A stretch of DNA of 5,591 bases from JAVVFH01 sp032250585 (GTDB lineage: Bacteria; Pseudomonadota; Gammaproteobacteria; Xanthomonadales; SZUA-36): the NCBI GenBank assembly GCA_032250585.1, contig JAVVFH010000231.1, positions 1-5,591 of the forward strand, read 5' to 3'. This document shows, one piece after another, positions 1 to 5,099 of the stretch (positions are counted from its first letter, which is position 1; each line of letters starts with the position of its first letter). The translations under genes were made by a program, and so were the position numbers. Under the pieces are notes generated by a model. The model did not search any database and was not told the DNA's origin. It was given only the letters and a program-made list of their open reading frames with translations.

Positions 1-130
1 TGTATTGATCCCGGGCCACCGGCAGGGCGGTGTTGAAGGTGTTGGGCGCGGCTTGCGCCGTGGCCCCGGCGGCCAGCGCGGCAATACTGAACATCAGAGC
101 CACCATCAGCAGGGATAGTCTTGTAAACAT
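1..130 (-). CDS. Exported transporter-like protein, N-terminal part only (possible MetA-pathway family)
   Basis: The first 43 codons of a minus-strand gene are visible; the rest lies beyond the left edge. The protein opens with a clear signal peptide: MFTRLS, then a hydrophobic stretch rich in Leu, Ala and Met, ending near AQA, with export cleavage likely around residue 27. The mature start reads APNTFNTALPVARDQ. As I recall it, that resembles the beginning of outer-membrane 'transporter' proteins of the phenol MetA-pathway family, which often accompany mercury and copper resistance genes. The start ATG (130-128) follows a good ribosome site (AGGAG about 8 bases upstream). The gene has its own MerR-type promoter 30 bases upstream, so it can be transcribed separately from the MerT-like gene behind it. 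The export signal is directly seen. The family call rests on a short motif and is tentative; any other exported beta-barrel protein is possible. Confidence 0.6.
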   Translation of the reverse strand, partial: MFTRLSLLMVALMFSIAALAAGATAQAAPNTFNTALPVARDQY

Positions 131-159
131 ATCGATATCTCCTGTGAATGCGCGATTAC

Positions 160-190
160 AGCTTAATACCTGGAGCCGACTCCAAGTCAA
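160..190 (-). promoter_or_regulatory. MerR-type promoter with dyad operator, driving the gene at 130
   Basis: On the minus strand a -35 box TTGACT (190-185) and a -10 box TAAGCT (165-160) are separated by 19 bp. This over-long spacer is the hallmark of promoters activated by MerR-family regulators through DNA distortion. The spacer holds an imperfect dyad of 9-bp arms around a 2-bp centre (168-187; outer arm ACTTGGAGT on the minus strand, the other arm with two mismatches). The GGAGT/ACTCC core resembles ZntR-like operators more than the classical mer operator. The site nearly duplicates the one at 1216-1246, so one regulator could control both. That regulator is not in the window. Confidence 0.75.
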
Positions 191-222
191 GCGTGGAGTG
201 AAATACCGCCAACTGCATAAAC

Positions 223-603
223 TCAATGTTCCAGCCAGAGCGTGATAGGCAGGAGCGCATAGGCCGCGAACACGGCGACAACAAAAATGATAGTACTGAC
301 ACCCAGCACCCGCTTTTGCCATTTCAGGCGCTTGCCGTCCTCAATGGCACACTGCCCGGACTGGCCAGTACGGCGCAGTTGCCACCAGGTATAGGCCAGC
401 ACCAATCCTGTCACGGAAAAAGTGGCGGCCTTGTACTGCGACAGCCAAGCCAGAACGGGCAGTGCGGAGACGATGGAGGCCACCACACTGCCCATGCCGA
501 GGGTGACCAGCACGATGGGCAGGGCGCAGCAAGTGGTGCCCAACAATGCCAGGCCGAAGCCGCCGGCCAATGAGGTGTTGGTGGTCAGGTTTTCACTTTT
601 CAT
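223..603 (-). CDS. MerT-like mercuric ion transport membrane protein
   Basis: This 126-residue inner-membrane protein resembles MerT, which takes Hg(II) from the periplasm and passes it to cytoplasmic mercuric reductase. Predicted helices lie near residues 12-35, 38-54, 60-76 and 99-120. The first carries the vicinal cysteine pair Cys25-Cys26 in a TTCCALP context, the MerT metal-binding signature. The loop before the last helix has one cysteine (Cys85, in GQCAIEDGK), whereas classical MerT has two in this loop; otherwise the loop and last helix follow the MerT pattern. The ATG at 603 is preceded by TAAGGAG, in which the stop codon of the upstream broken gene overlaps the ribosome site, so the two form one operon from the promoter at about 1246. 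No merA or merP is visible, and the operator is not of the classical mer type. The substrate could therefore be mercury or another soft metal. Confidence 0.75.
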   Translation of the reverse strand: MKSENLTTNTSLAGGFGLALLGTTCCALPIVLVTLGMGSVVASIVSALPVLAWLSQYKAATFSVTGLVLAYTWWQLRRTGQSGQCAIEDGKRLKWQKRVLGVSTIIFVVAVFAAYALLPITLWLEH

Positions 604-613
604 GGATTGCTCC

Positions 614-1181
614 TTATTCGGTGCCCGCTGGCTTTTGACGAGCCCATAAGGTCACCGAGACGGTATCGGACTCAGTAGCCTGGAAATCGACGGGAATCTC
701 AGGCCGGCGACCGGCAAGCAGCGTTTTAAGCAGGATGGTCTCATAGGTGGTTGGAGCCCGTACGACGAGCCGACCCTTGTGTGCGGCTGCCTCCGCGCCC
801 AGCGTATCGAGAAGCTCGCTGGTGAGTTCCGAATCGAGTGCAGCCACCGGGATGCTGACCTGCACTCGTTGCGTGCCCATCGACGTCTCGGATTCATCAT
901 CGTTGAACTTCTGCTGCTCAATGGCGTTGATCGTGAATCCGGAATCGGCCAGAACGCTTTCGATCACCGCCTCCGGCAGATCGACGGGCGAGTGGAAGCG
1001 AACCCGTTTCGCGCTCGTCGGACTCTTCCCGATGGGTGCCCAGGTGCACTTCGAAACCGTTTTTATAAAGCACATGGGGGCCAACACCGAATACCGGGTC
1101 GTGGGCGTTTGCGGTAGACGCAATCAGCGTAACAATGGCCAGACACGGCAACGTCAACGCAGGGTTCTTGTTCAATTTCAT
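614..1181 (-). pseudogene. Broken or chimeric gene: exported HDP-type N-terminus shifted into an unrelated-looking C-terminus
   Basis: The start ATG at 1181 follows AGGA and lies about 35 bases downstream of the promoter -10 box. It opens a signal peptide (MKLNKNPALTLPCLAIVTLI...ANA), then mature HDPVFGVGPHVLYKNGFEVH, a start I associate with outer-membrane transporter-like proteins of metal-resistance loci. That frame loses protein character soon after ESDERE and stops at about 918. Good coding character then appears in another minus frame from about 1010 (AKRVRFHSPVDLPEAV) to the stop at 614. The distance from start to final stop is 568 bases, not a multiple of three, so one indel or a deletion junction near 1000-1020 separates the halves. 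The downstream half is unrecognised; its VRFHSPVDLPEAVIESVLADSGF segment loosely recalls the second half of a heavy-metal-associated domain. It could also be two genes fused by deletion, or a sequencing error. Translation of the second half may still matter for the coupled MerT-like gene. Confidence 0.55.
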
Positions 1182-1215
1182 CCGGTCCTGTCTCTTGGAT
1201 CGTTGGCTTGAATCG

Positions 1216-1246
1216 AGCATAGAACTTGGAGTCAACTCCAAGTCAA
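1216..1246 (-). promoter_or_regulatory. MerR-type promoter with perfect dyad operator, driving the MerT-like operon
   Basis: On the minus strand, TTGACT (1246-1241) and TATGCT (1221-1216) are 19 bp apart, giving near-consensus boxes with the long spacer that requires a MerR-family activator. Inside lies a perfect dyad: 9-bp arms ACTTGGAGT and ACTCCAAGT at 1224-1232 and 1235-1243 around a 2-bp centre. Transcription would begin near 1209, about 28 bases before the ATG at 1181. The core resembles ZntR-like (and some NmlR-like) sites rather than the mer operator, so the inducing ligand cannot be read from the DNA alone. Confidence 0.85.
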
Positions 1247-1460
1247 GTGCTAATTGAAAATGCCTTGGACGGTTCGTTGACGGTGTTCAAAATGGCATCA
1301 GTGCTGCATTTCACTCAGGGGGACGGACCGGCCCAAGCTCAGGTGGCCAGCCAGATCACATCGACGCAACTCCACATTTTGCTCGGCCACGCGTTTCAAG
1401 AGCGCTTATCCAAATTGCGGCGTACCGCCCGAAAAAGCTCAGCGCGGGTTGAACCCGCTG

Positions 1461-1604
1461 ATGCGCCGTGGAACGTATGCGAGGCACCGCACGTTCGATT
1501 TCGTAAGCGCCGCGCACCAGTTGGGGATAGATAAGGTGGGATTGTCCACGATCCGCGAAGCATTGGCCTATTTCATCAGACCCAACAAGCGCAAAATCGA
1601 TTGA
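1461..1604 (+). pseudogene. Unrecognised short reading frame, likely C-terminal remnant of a lost gene
   Basis: A 47-codon frame reads MRRGTYARHRTFDFVSAAHQ, continues through GIDKVGLSTIREALAYF and ends IRPNKRKID at TGA 1602-1604. The composition looks like real protein: an amphipathic helix-like STIREALAYF followed by a basic tail. The frame stays open upstream of the ATG, and no ribosome site precedes the ATG. The stop falls inside the AT-rich hairpin at 1593-1616. I do not recognise the family. A fragment of a DNA-binding or mobile-element protein is possible, but nothing proves it. Confidence 0.25.
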
Positions 1605-1619
1605 TTTATCGATTTTTTT
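1593..1619 (+). terminator. Weak terminator-like hairpin with T tract
   Basis: The arms AAAATCGAT (1593-1601) and ATCGATTTT (1608-1616) pair perfectly around a 6-base loop, and the second arm runs into seven Ts (1613-1619). The stem has only two GC pairs, so as an intrinsic terminator it would be weak. It overlaps the stop codon of the short plus-strand frame, where a terminator would be expected. Confidence 0.35.
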
Positions 1620-1682
1620 GAAACAAGTCATCACCCGTGCGAGGGTTCGCCAAGATCGCTATCTGATTGATTTTTCTATAAA

Positions 1683-1716
<34 letters not shown>

Positions 1717-1931
1717 TTTCCTTGAAGTTCAACAGCTTACAAAGGCATCGTGTCCAGATCGTGGCTACGATTTACCATCAGGGCGCAACAACACCGCAGT
1801 CCCGGACCCTCCGAGACTCCGCAATCCGACCGACGCTCGTTGAGCGCGTTGATGTGATCGGCTCCGATTTTTAATACAGGGATTGAAGCCCGACAATGCT
1901 ATCGGGACTTCCGGTACGACGGGTCTGAAAA
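1717..1931. other. Non-coding stretch between tRNA-Ser fragment and toxin-antitoxin promoter
   Basis: I found no supported gene here. The long minus-strand frame across it lacks a ribosome site and recognisable features. Small dyads occur (ATCGT-GGCT-ACGAT at about 1768-1781) but have no clear role. If 1685-1716 is an att site, this would be the terminal segment of the inserted element, where no integrase is present. Confidence 0.4.
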
Positions 1932-1960
1932 TTGCTTTGTACGCACGCCTGGCGTACACT
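1932..1960 (+). promoter_or_regulatory. Promoter with inverted-repeat operator of the DUF1778/GNAT toxin-antitoxin operon
   Basis: The boxes TTGCTT (1932-1937) and TACACT (1955-1960) are 17 bp apart, 27 bases before the antitoxin ATG. Between and over them lies TGTACGC-N7-GCGTACA (1938-1944 and 1952-1958), a perfect 7-bp inverted repeat that covers the spacer and part of the -10 box. Antitoxins of this class bind such palindromes through their ribbon-helix-helix domain, so autorepression by the antitoxin or toxin-antitoxin complex is the natural reading. Confidence 0.7.
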
Positions 1961-1986
1961 CTCTTTTGTCGACTGGAGATAGTCCG

Positions 1987-2271
1987 ATGGCCAACGCAGA
2001 AACCCTCAAACAAGAACGTATGCACATTCGTGTGGATGCACTATCCAAGCAAAAACTGGAGCGTGCGGCCACCTATGCACACAAGAGCCTGTCGGAATTC
2101 GTGCTCAGCCAAGCGTTGCATGCCGCCGACGAGGTAATCCAACAGCACGAGACACTCACTCTGAATGAGGCCGACTGGGAGGTGTTCCTGGACGCACTGG
2201 AGACCCCCCCCAATCCGAACGCCAAACTCAAGCGGGCCTTCGCCGAACACAAAAAGCGCGTCCGGCGGTAG
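1987..2271 (+). CDS. DUF1778 (TacA-type) antitoxin
   Basis: This 94-residue protein should neutralise the acetyltransferase toxin encoded next to it and repress the operon. Residues 8-50 (KQERMHIRVDALSKQKLERAA followed by THKSLSEFVL-like text) fit the N-terminal ribbon-helix-helix DNA-binding domain of DUF1778. Residues 60-94, with LTLNEADWEVFLDALETPP and a basic end, fit the disordered C-terminal segment that wraps around the toxin. The ATG at 1987 is chosen because GGAG lies 8 bases before it; a longer frame from a TTG at 1966 would swallow this ribosome site. The toxin starts 12 bases after the stop. Length and order (antitoxin first) are typical of TacAT/AtaRT-type modules. Confidence 0.9.
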   Translation: MANAETLKQERMHIRVDALSKQKLERAATYAHKSLSEFVLSQALHAADEVIQQHETLTLNEADWEVFLDALETPPNPNAKLKRAFAEHKKRVRR

Positions 2272-2283
2272 GGAATCTTCCGC

Positions 2284-2787
2284 TTGGAAGTCATCATCGC
2301 CCCGCTCGGCAATCAGCACGACCGGAAATCCTTCGACTGCGGCGAACGATCCCTCAACCAATACCTCTATAGCTACGCCAGCCAGGACATCAGGCGACGG
2401 GTCAATCGCGTATTCATCTCCTCTCCTCAAAACTCACCGCGGCAGGTCATCGGGTACTACAGTCTCAGCGCCGGCAGCCTCGATGCTGCTGACCTCCCCG
2501 AGAAACTCCGACGCCGACTCCCGAAGTATCCGGTTCCGGTGGTCCTGCTGGGCCGGCTGGCTGTCGCCGAATCCCACCAAGGCAGGGGGCTTGGGTCAAT
2601 CCTGCTCGGCGACGCCCTGCAACGCGTCGCCAGGGCCAGTGAAGTGATGGCCGTATACGCCGTGGTCGTCGACGCCCTGAACAATCAGGCAGCCGAGTTC
2701 TATCGGCAATTCGGCTTCATCCCCCTGCCCAGCCAGCCGCGCAAGCTGTTCCTGCCCATGGACACAGTCGCCGCCCTCGGTGATTGA
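2284..2787 (+). CDS. GNAT-family toxin (TacT-type tRNA acetyltransferase)
   Basis: This 167-residue acetyltransferase pairs with the DUF1778 antitoxin. Known relatives use acetyl-CoA to acetylate the amino group of aminoacyl-tRNA, which blocks translation and can produce growth arrest. Family marks are FDCGERSLNQYL near residues 17-28, the beta-strand VIGYYSLSAGSL, the acetyl-CoA pyrophosphate loop QGRGLG (99-104) after VAESH, and the catalytic-type Tyr140 in AAEFYRQFGF. All expected active-site landmarks are present, so it looks functional. The start is a TTG at 2284 preceded by a modest GGGA; upstream is the antitoxin stop, and the N-terminus aligns with usual TacT starts. The weak start codon may keep the toxin below the antitoxin. 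The target tRNA cannot be read from sequence. Confidence 0.9.
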   Translation: MEVIIAPLGNQHDRKSFDCGERSLNQYLYSYASQDIRRRVNRVFISSPQNSPRQVIGYYSLSAGSLDAADLPEKLRRRLPKYPVPVVLLGRLAVAESHQGRGLGSILLGDALQRVARASEVMAVYAVVVDALNNQAAEFYRQFGFIPLPSQPRKLFLPMDTVAALGD

Positions 2788-2887
2788 CAGGCCCATCAGA
2801 TCTTTGACGCGTAGTGCGGATCCGTGCCGAACTTCCAACTCGTTCTGGCGCGGGCGCGCGCCGCCGGCAATCGTCAGCGCGGATTCG

Positions 2888-3223
2888 CTACCCGCTCGTC
2901 GCCGGTTGCAACGCGATGATGGCCATTCCGGCAAGCGCAACACCGGCTCCCAACACATCCCATCGCGTCAGAGCCATGCCGTCGACAAAGTGCAGCCAAG
3001 CCAATGCCACCGTGACGTACATCCCGCCGTACGCGGCGTAAGTGCGGCCTGCCGCCGTTGGGTGCAGCGTCAACAGCCAGACGAACAGCCCGAGCGATAT
3101 CGCAGCGGGGATCAGCAACCATGCCGACCGGTGTTGCTTCATGACCAGCCAGGGGAGATAGCAGCCGAGGATCTCGGCAACCGCGGTCAAGGCAAACAGT
3201 GCGGCAACCCTCAGGAGTTCCAC
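2888..3223 (-). CDS. ynfA: YnfA family (UPF0060) small membrane protein
   Basis: This 111-residue protein with four transmembrane helices matches E. coli YnfA closely: AEILGCYLPWL in helix 1, WLLIPAAISLGLFVWLLTLHP in helix 2, GRTYAAYGGMYV in helix 3, and a final helix ending IIALQP. YnfA relatives look like small multidrug-resistance transporters and have been linked to drug efflux; here a metal-resistance setting is notable. The start is a GTG at 3223, chosen because GGAGG lies 6 bases upstream and the N-terminus MELLRVAALFALTAVAEI fits the family. The nearby ATG at 3228 is in another frame and stops at once. The gene begins one base after the stop of the shortened merR, so the two are cotranscribed and perhaps translationally coupled. 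It converges on the toxin gene, with 100 bases between and no clear terminator. Confidence 0.93.
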   Translation of the reverse strand: MELLRVAALFALTAVAEILGCYLPWLVMKQHRSAWLLIPAAISLGLFVWLLTLHPTAAGRTYAAYGGMYVTVALAWLHFVDGMALTRWDVLGAGVALAGMAIIALQPATSG

Positions 3224-3224
3224 G

Positions 3225-3398
3225 TCATGCCTCCGGCAGCGATGCGATCAGCGGACATCGCACATTCCTGCTGGCCGCGCTGCACCGTTCAACAGGATCG
3301 GCCAATGCCCGCTCGATGTAGCAAAGGACGGTCTCTGAGTTAACGCCGGCCTGCTCGGCCAGGGAACCGATGGTCGGCGGGTGATCAGGCTTCGTCAT
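3225..3398 (-). pseudogene. merR: Internally deleted merR remnant: helix-turn-helix start joined in frame to metal-binding C-terminus
   Basis: The 57-residue frame begins MTKPDHPPTIGSLAEQAGVN, which is the first helix-turn-helix of a MerR-type mercury regulator, and ends CSAASRNVRCPLIASLPEA. That ending matches the MerR C-terminus (HARRGNVSCPLIASL in Tn-borne MerR). The eight-residue gap between Cys39 and Cys48 equals that of the Hg-binding Cys117 and Cys126. About 85 residues are missing between the two parts: the wing, the long dimerisation helix and the third ligand Cys82. The junction lies near residues 33-38. The recognition helix is also altered (SETVLCYIERAL where VETIRYYQRRGL is usual). 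It has an ATG with GGAG about 8 bases upstream and no stop inside, so a peptide could still be made. It cannot work as a normal MerR dimer. It precedes ynfA by one base. Confidence 0.8.
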
Positions 3399-3434
3399 CG
3401 TACTTACTCCGTATCGTGCTAAGCTAACCACGAC
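3399..3434. promoter_or_regulatory. Compressed divergent control region between merR remnant and czc genes
   Basis: Only 36 bp separate the two divergent start codons. On the minus strand TACGGAGTAAGTACG (3413-3399) resembles one half of a mer operator, in which TACGGAAGTAAGG adjoins the -10 box; the partner half is not evident. On the plus strand a TAAGCT hexamer (3420-3425) lies only 9 bases before the ATG at 3435, with no good -35 box at 17-20 bp. I infer a truncated operator-promoter, and cannot identify the active promoter of the czc genes. Confidence 0.35.
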
Positions 3435-3758
3435 ATGCGGACCTTTATTTACCATCTTCTGGTATTTTCCGTGCTCTGCGCCAGCGCTGAGGGCGCCTGG
3501 GATATGGCGCGGGAATCGCATGCGCATCAGCAGGCTGCCCATCAACTCGATGCGGATAGCTTCGTGCCATCCCAATCGGACCCGGCACAGGACGACGACA
3601 AGTATCACTGTGGCCACCTCTGCCACGGCCACACCTCCGCCATCGCCATGGCGGCCGTGACCGCGGAAACCCTCGTCTCGAAAGATTACCTCCTTTTCAA
3701 TTCGCTGGCTTATTCGCACCCCTCGCAAGCCCCGCCAACCCCACCACCGAACGCATAG
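3435..3758 (+). CDS. Small exported His/Cys-rich protein, CzcI-like
   Basis: This 107-residue protein precedes czcC, the position of czcI in cobalt-zinc-cadmium operons, where CzcI-like proteins are periplasmic and thought to modulate metal response. A signal peptide covers residues 1-21 (MRTFIYHLLVFSVLCASAEGA). Histidines occur at 29, 31 and 36. A dense metal-ligand cluster HCGHLCHGHTS follows at 58-68, flanked by an acidic stretch DDD, and the C-terminus is proline-rich (PSQAPPTPPPNA). The ATG at 3435 is the only start that keeps the signal peptide, because TAA lies in frame at 3420. It has no recognisable Shine-Dalgarno sequence, so initiation is weak or leaderless. czcC follows after 75 bases. 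The metal-binding role is inferred from residues and position; the exact family is less certain. Confidence 0.7.
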   Translation: MRTFIYHLLVFSVLCASAEGAWDMARESHAHQQAAHQLDADSFVPSQSDPAQDDDKYHCGHLCHGHTSAIAMAAVTAETLVSKDYLLFNSLAYSHPSQAPPTPPPNA

Positions 3759-3833
3759 CCTTCTCTCCTCAGAGTCCTGGGACACCCGGGGAACGGGCGT
3801 CTTACCTCATGGTATTTGCATGGAAGAGGTTTT

Positions 3834-5099
3834 ATGCGTATTTCAAAGTTTCTATTGGCGGTCCTGGCTGCGGGCTTGCCATTGTCATTGTTCTCGGCTG
3901 AGTCCGGCCTGCTGCAGGGCGCCCTGTTGTTCGACATGCGCCCCGACCCGGAACTGCGTCGGTTCGTGCGCTCCGTCGTCGACGCCAACCCTCGGTTGCA
4001 GGCGGCGCAATCCGCGCTCGAAGCGAGCCGGGCGCTCGAATCCGCCGCTGGCAGACCGCTCTACAACCCGGAACTGCAGGCGGATTACGAAAGTGCGGTG
4101 GACGACACCTGGGAGATTGGCATCGGCCAGACGCTTGACTGGAGCGGAAAACGCGACGCCCGATCGTCGGTCGCCGCGGCCGAACGTCAGGCCATGGAGG
4201 CCGAGTACCTCGCCCAGAGACGGGAGCTGACGGCCGCTCTGCTCGACAGCCTGACGCAGCACCAGGCAGGGGTGCGGCGCGAGACCCTCGCCTCGGAGCG
4301 GGTGCAGGCCATGTCGGAATTTGCCGACGTGGCCGGGAGACGCTTCGCCGCCGGCGATCTCAACCAGGTGGAAGCGGAACTCGCCACCCTGGCGGCGATG
4401 GACGCGAGGATCCAGCGGGCCACCGCCGAGGCTGAGCTGGCGGAGGCTAGGCAGGCCATGCGCAACCTGGTGTCCGACCTGTCGCCCGAGCGGTGGCCTT
4501 CGCTGAATACCGAGCCGCCAGCGGCGCCGGACATCGATGAACCCCAGTCCATCGTGCTCGCCCTGCCCGAAGTGGCGGCGGCGCGGCGCCGGGTCCAGGC
4601 CGCGGATGCAGTGATCGAACTGCGGCAGCGCCTGCGCAAACCCGATCCGACGCTGATCCTGCGCGGTGGACAGGAAGCCGACTCGACCCTCGTCGGCATC
4701 AATTTTTCCATCCCGCTCTACATTCGCAACTCGTACAGCGACGAGGTGACGGCGGCCGTGGCCGAGCGCGACCGGGCACAGCAACTGGCCGATGACCTGT
4801 TGCGCCGAGCCTACGCGCGATTCATCAGCGCCACCGAGCGCTACCGGCTTTCCCACGAGGCCTGGAAGAACTGGCAGCAGGTCGGTCAGCCCAGCCTGGC
4901 CAGGCAAAGTGACGTGCTGCGGCGATTGTGGGAGGCCGGCGAGATCAGCACCACCGGCTTCCTGGTGCAGTTGCGCCAGACGCTGGATACACGGGAGAAC
5001 GCCCTTGACCTGGAGCTGGCCATGTGGCGCGCCTGGTTCGAATGGCTGATGGCCTCCGGGCAAGTGGAAGCCTGGCTGGGGCCCGAGAACCCGTCATGA
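3834..5099 (+). CDS. czcC: CzcC-type outer-membrane efflux protein (TolC/OEP family)
   Basis: This is the outer-membrane channel of a CzcCBA-type tripartite pump that exports divalent cations (Co, Zn, Cd or similar) from the periplasm or cytoplasm. The 421-residue product has a signal peptide (MRISKFLLAVLAAGLPLSLFS, residues 1-21) and the two-repeat OEP layout. The first repeat has long Ala/Glu-rich coiled-coil helices and GIGQTLDWSGKRDARS near 96-110. The second has VGINFSIPLYIRNSY near 287-301, then another long helical pair, and the end is WLMASGQVEAWLG. Length is normal for CzcC. The ATG at 3834 is chosen for AGAGG just upstream and the signal peptide; a TTG at 3816 would precede that ribosome site. 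Its stop overlaps the first possible ATG of czcB (ATGA). Substrate metal cannot be fixed without czcA. Confidence 0.9.
   Translation: MRISKFLLAVLAAGLPLSLFSAESGLLQGALLFDMRPDPELRRFVRSVVDANPRLQAAQSALEASRALESAAGRPLYNPELQADYESAVDDTWEIGIGQTLDWSGKRDARSSVAAAERQAMEAEYLAQRRELTAALLDSLTQHQAGVRRETLASERVQAMSEFADVAGRRFAAGDLNQVEAELATLAAMDARIQRATAEAELAEARQAMRNLVSDLSPERWPSLNTEPPAAPDIDEPQSIVLALPEVAAARRRVQAADAVIELRQRLRKPDPTLILRGGQEADSTLVGINFSIPLYIRNSYSDEVTAAVAERDRAQQLADDLLRRAYARFISATERYRLSHEAWKNWQQVGQPSLARQSDVLRRLWEAGEISTTGFLVQLRQTLDTRENALDLELAMWRAWFEWLMASGQVEAWLGPENPS

Noticed and set aside
226..1211. Plus-strand open frames opposite the MerT-like and broken genes
   Set aside because: They are low-complexity translations (Ser/Arg or Gly/Gln rich) mirroring minus-strand codons, while the minus strand has signal peptide, helices and ribosome sites.
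1765..2025. Minus-strand 86-codon frame between the tRNA fragment and the antitoxin
   Set aside because: It overlaps the toxin-antitoxin promoter and lacks a ribosome site and any recognisable domain; no integrase motif is present.
2041..2430. Minus-strand open frame opposite the antitoxin and toxin genes
   Set aside because: It has no start signals, and the plus-strand genes in this stretch are strongly supported.
2780..3343. Plus-strand open frame opposite ynfA
   Set aside because: ynfA is clearly recognisable on the minus strand; the plus frame is Gln/Arg/Ser-rich shadow.
3399..3785. Minus-strand N-terminal extension of the merR remnant to about 3785
   Set aside because: The extension is the antisense of the CzcI-like gene. 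The MerR homology begins at the ATG at 3398, which has its own GGAG.
3885..5063. Long minus-strand open frame of 392 codons opposite czcC
   Set aside because: Antisense shadow of a confidently identified gene in GC-rich DNA. It is rich in Gly, His and Arg, has no ribosome site and no domain.
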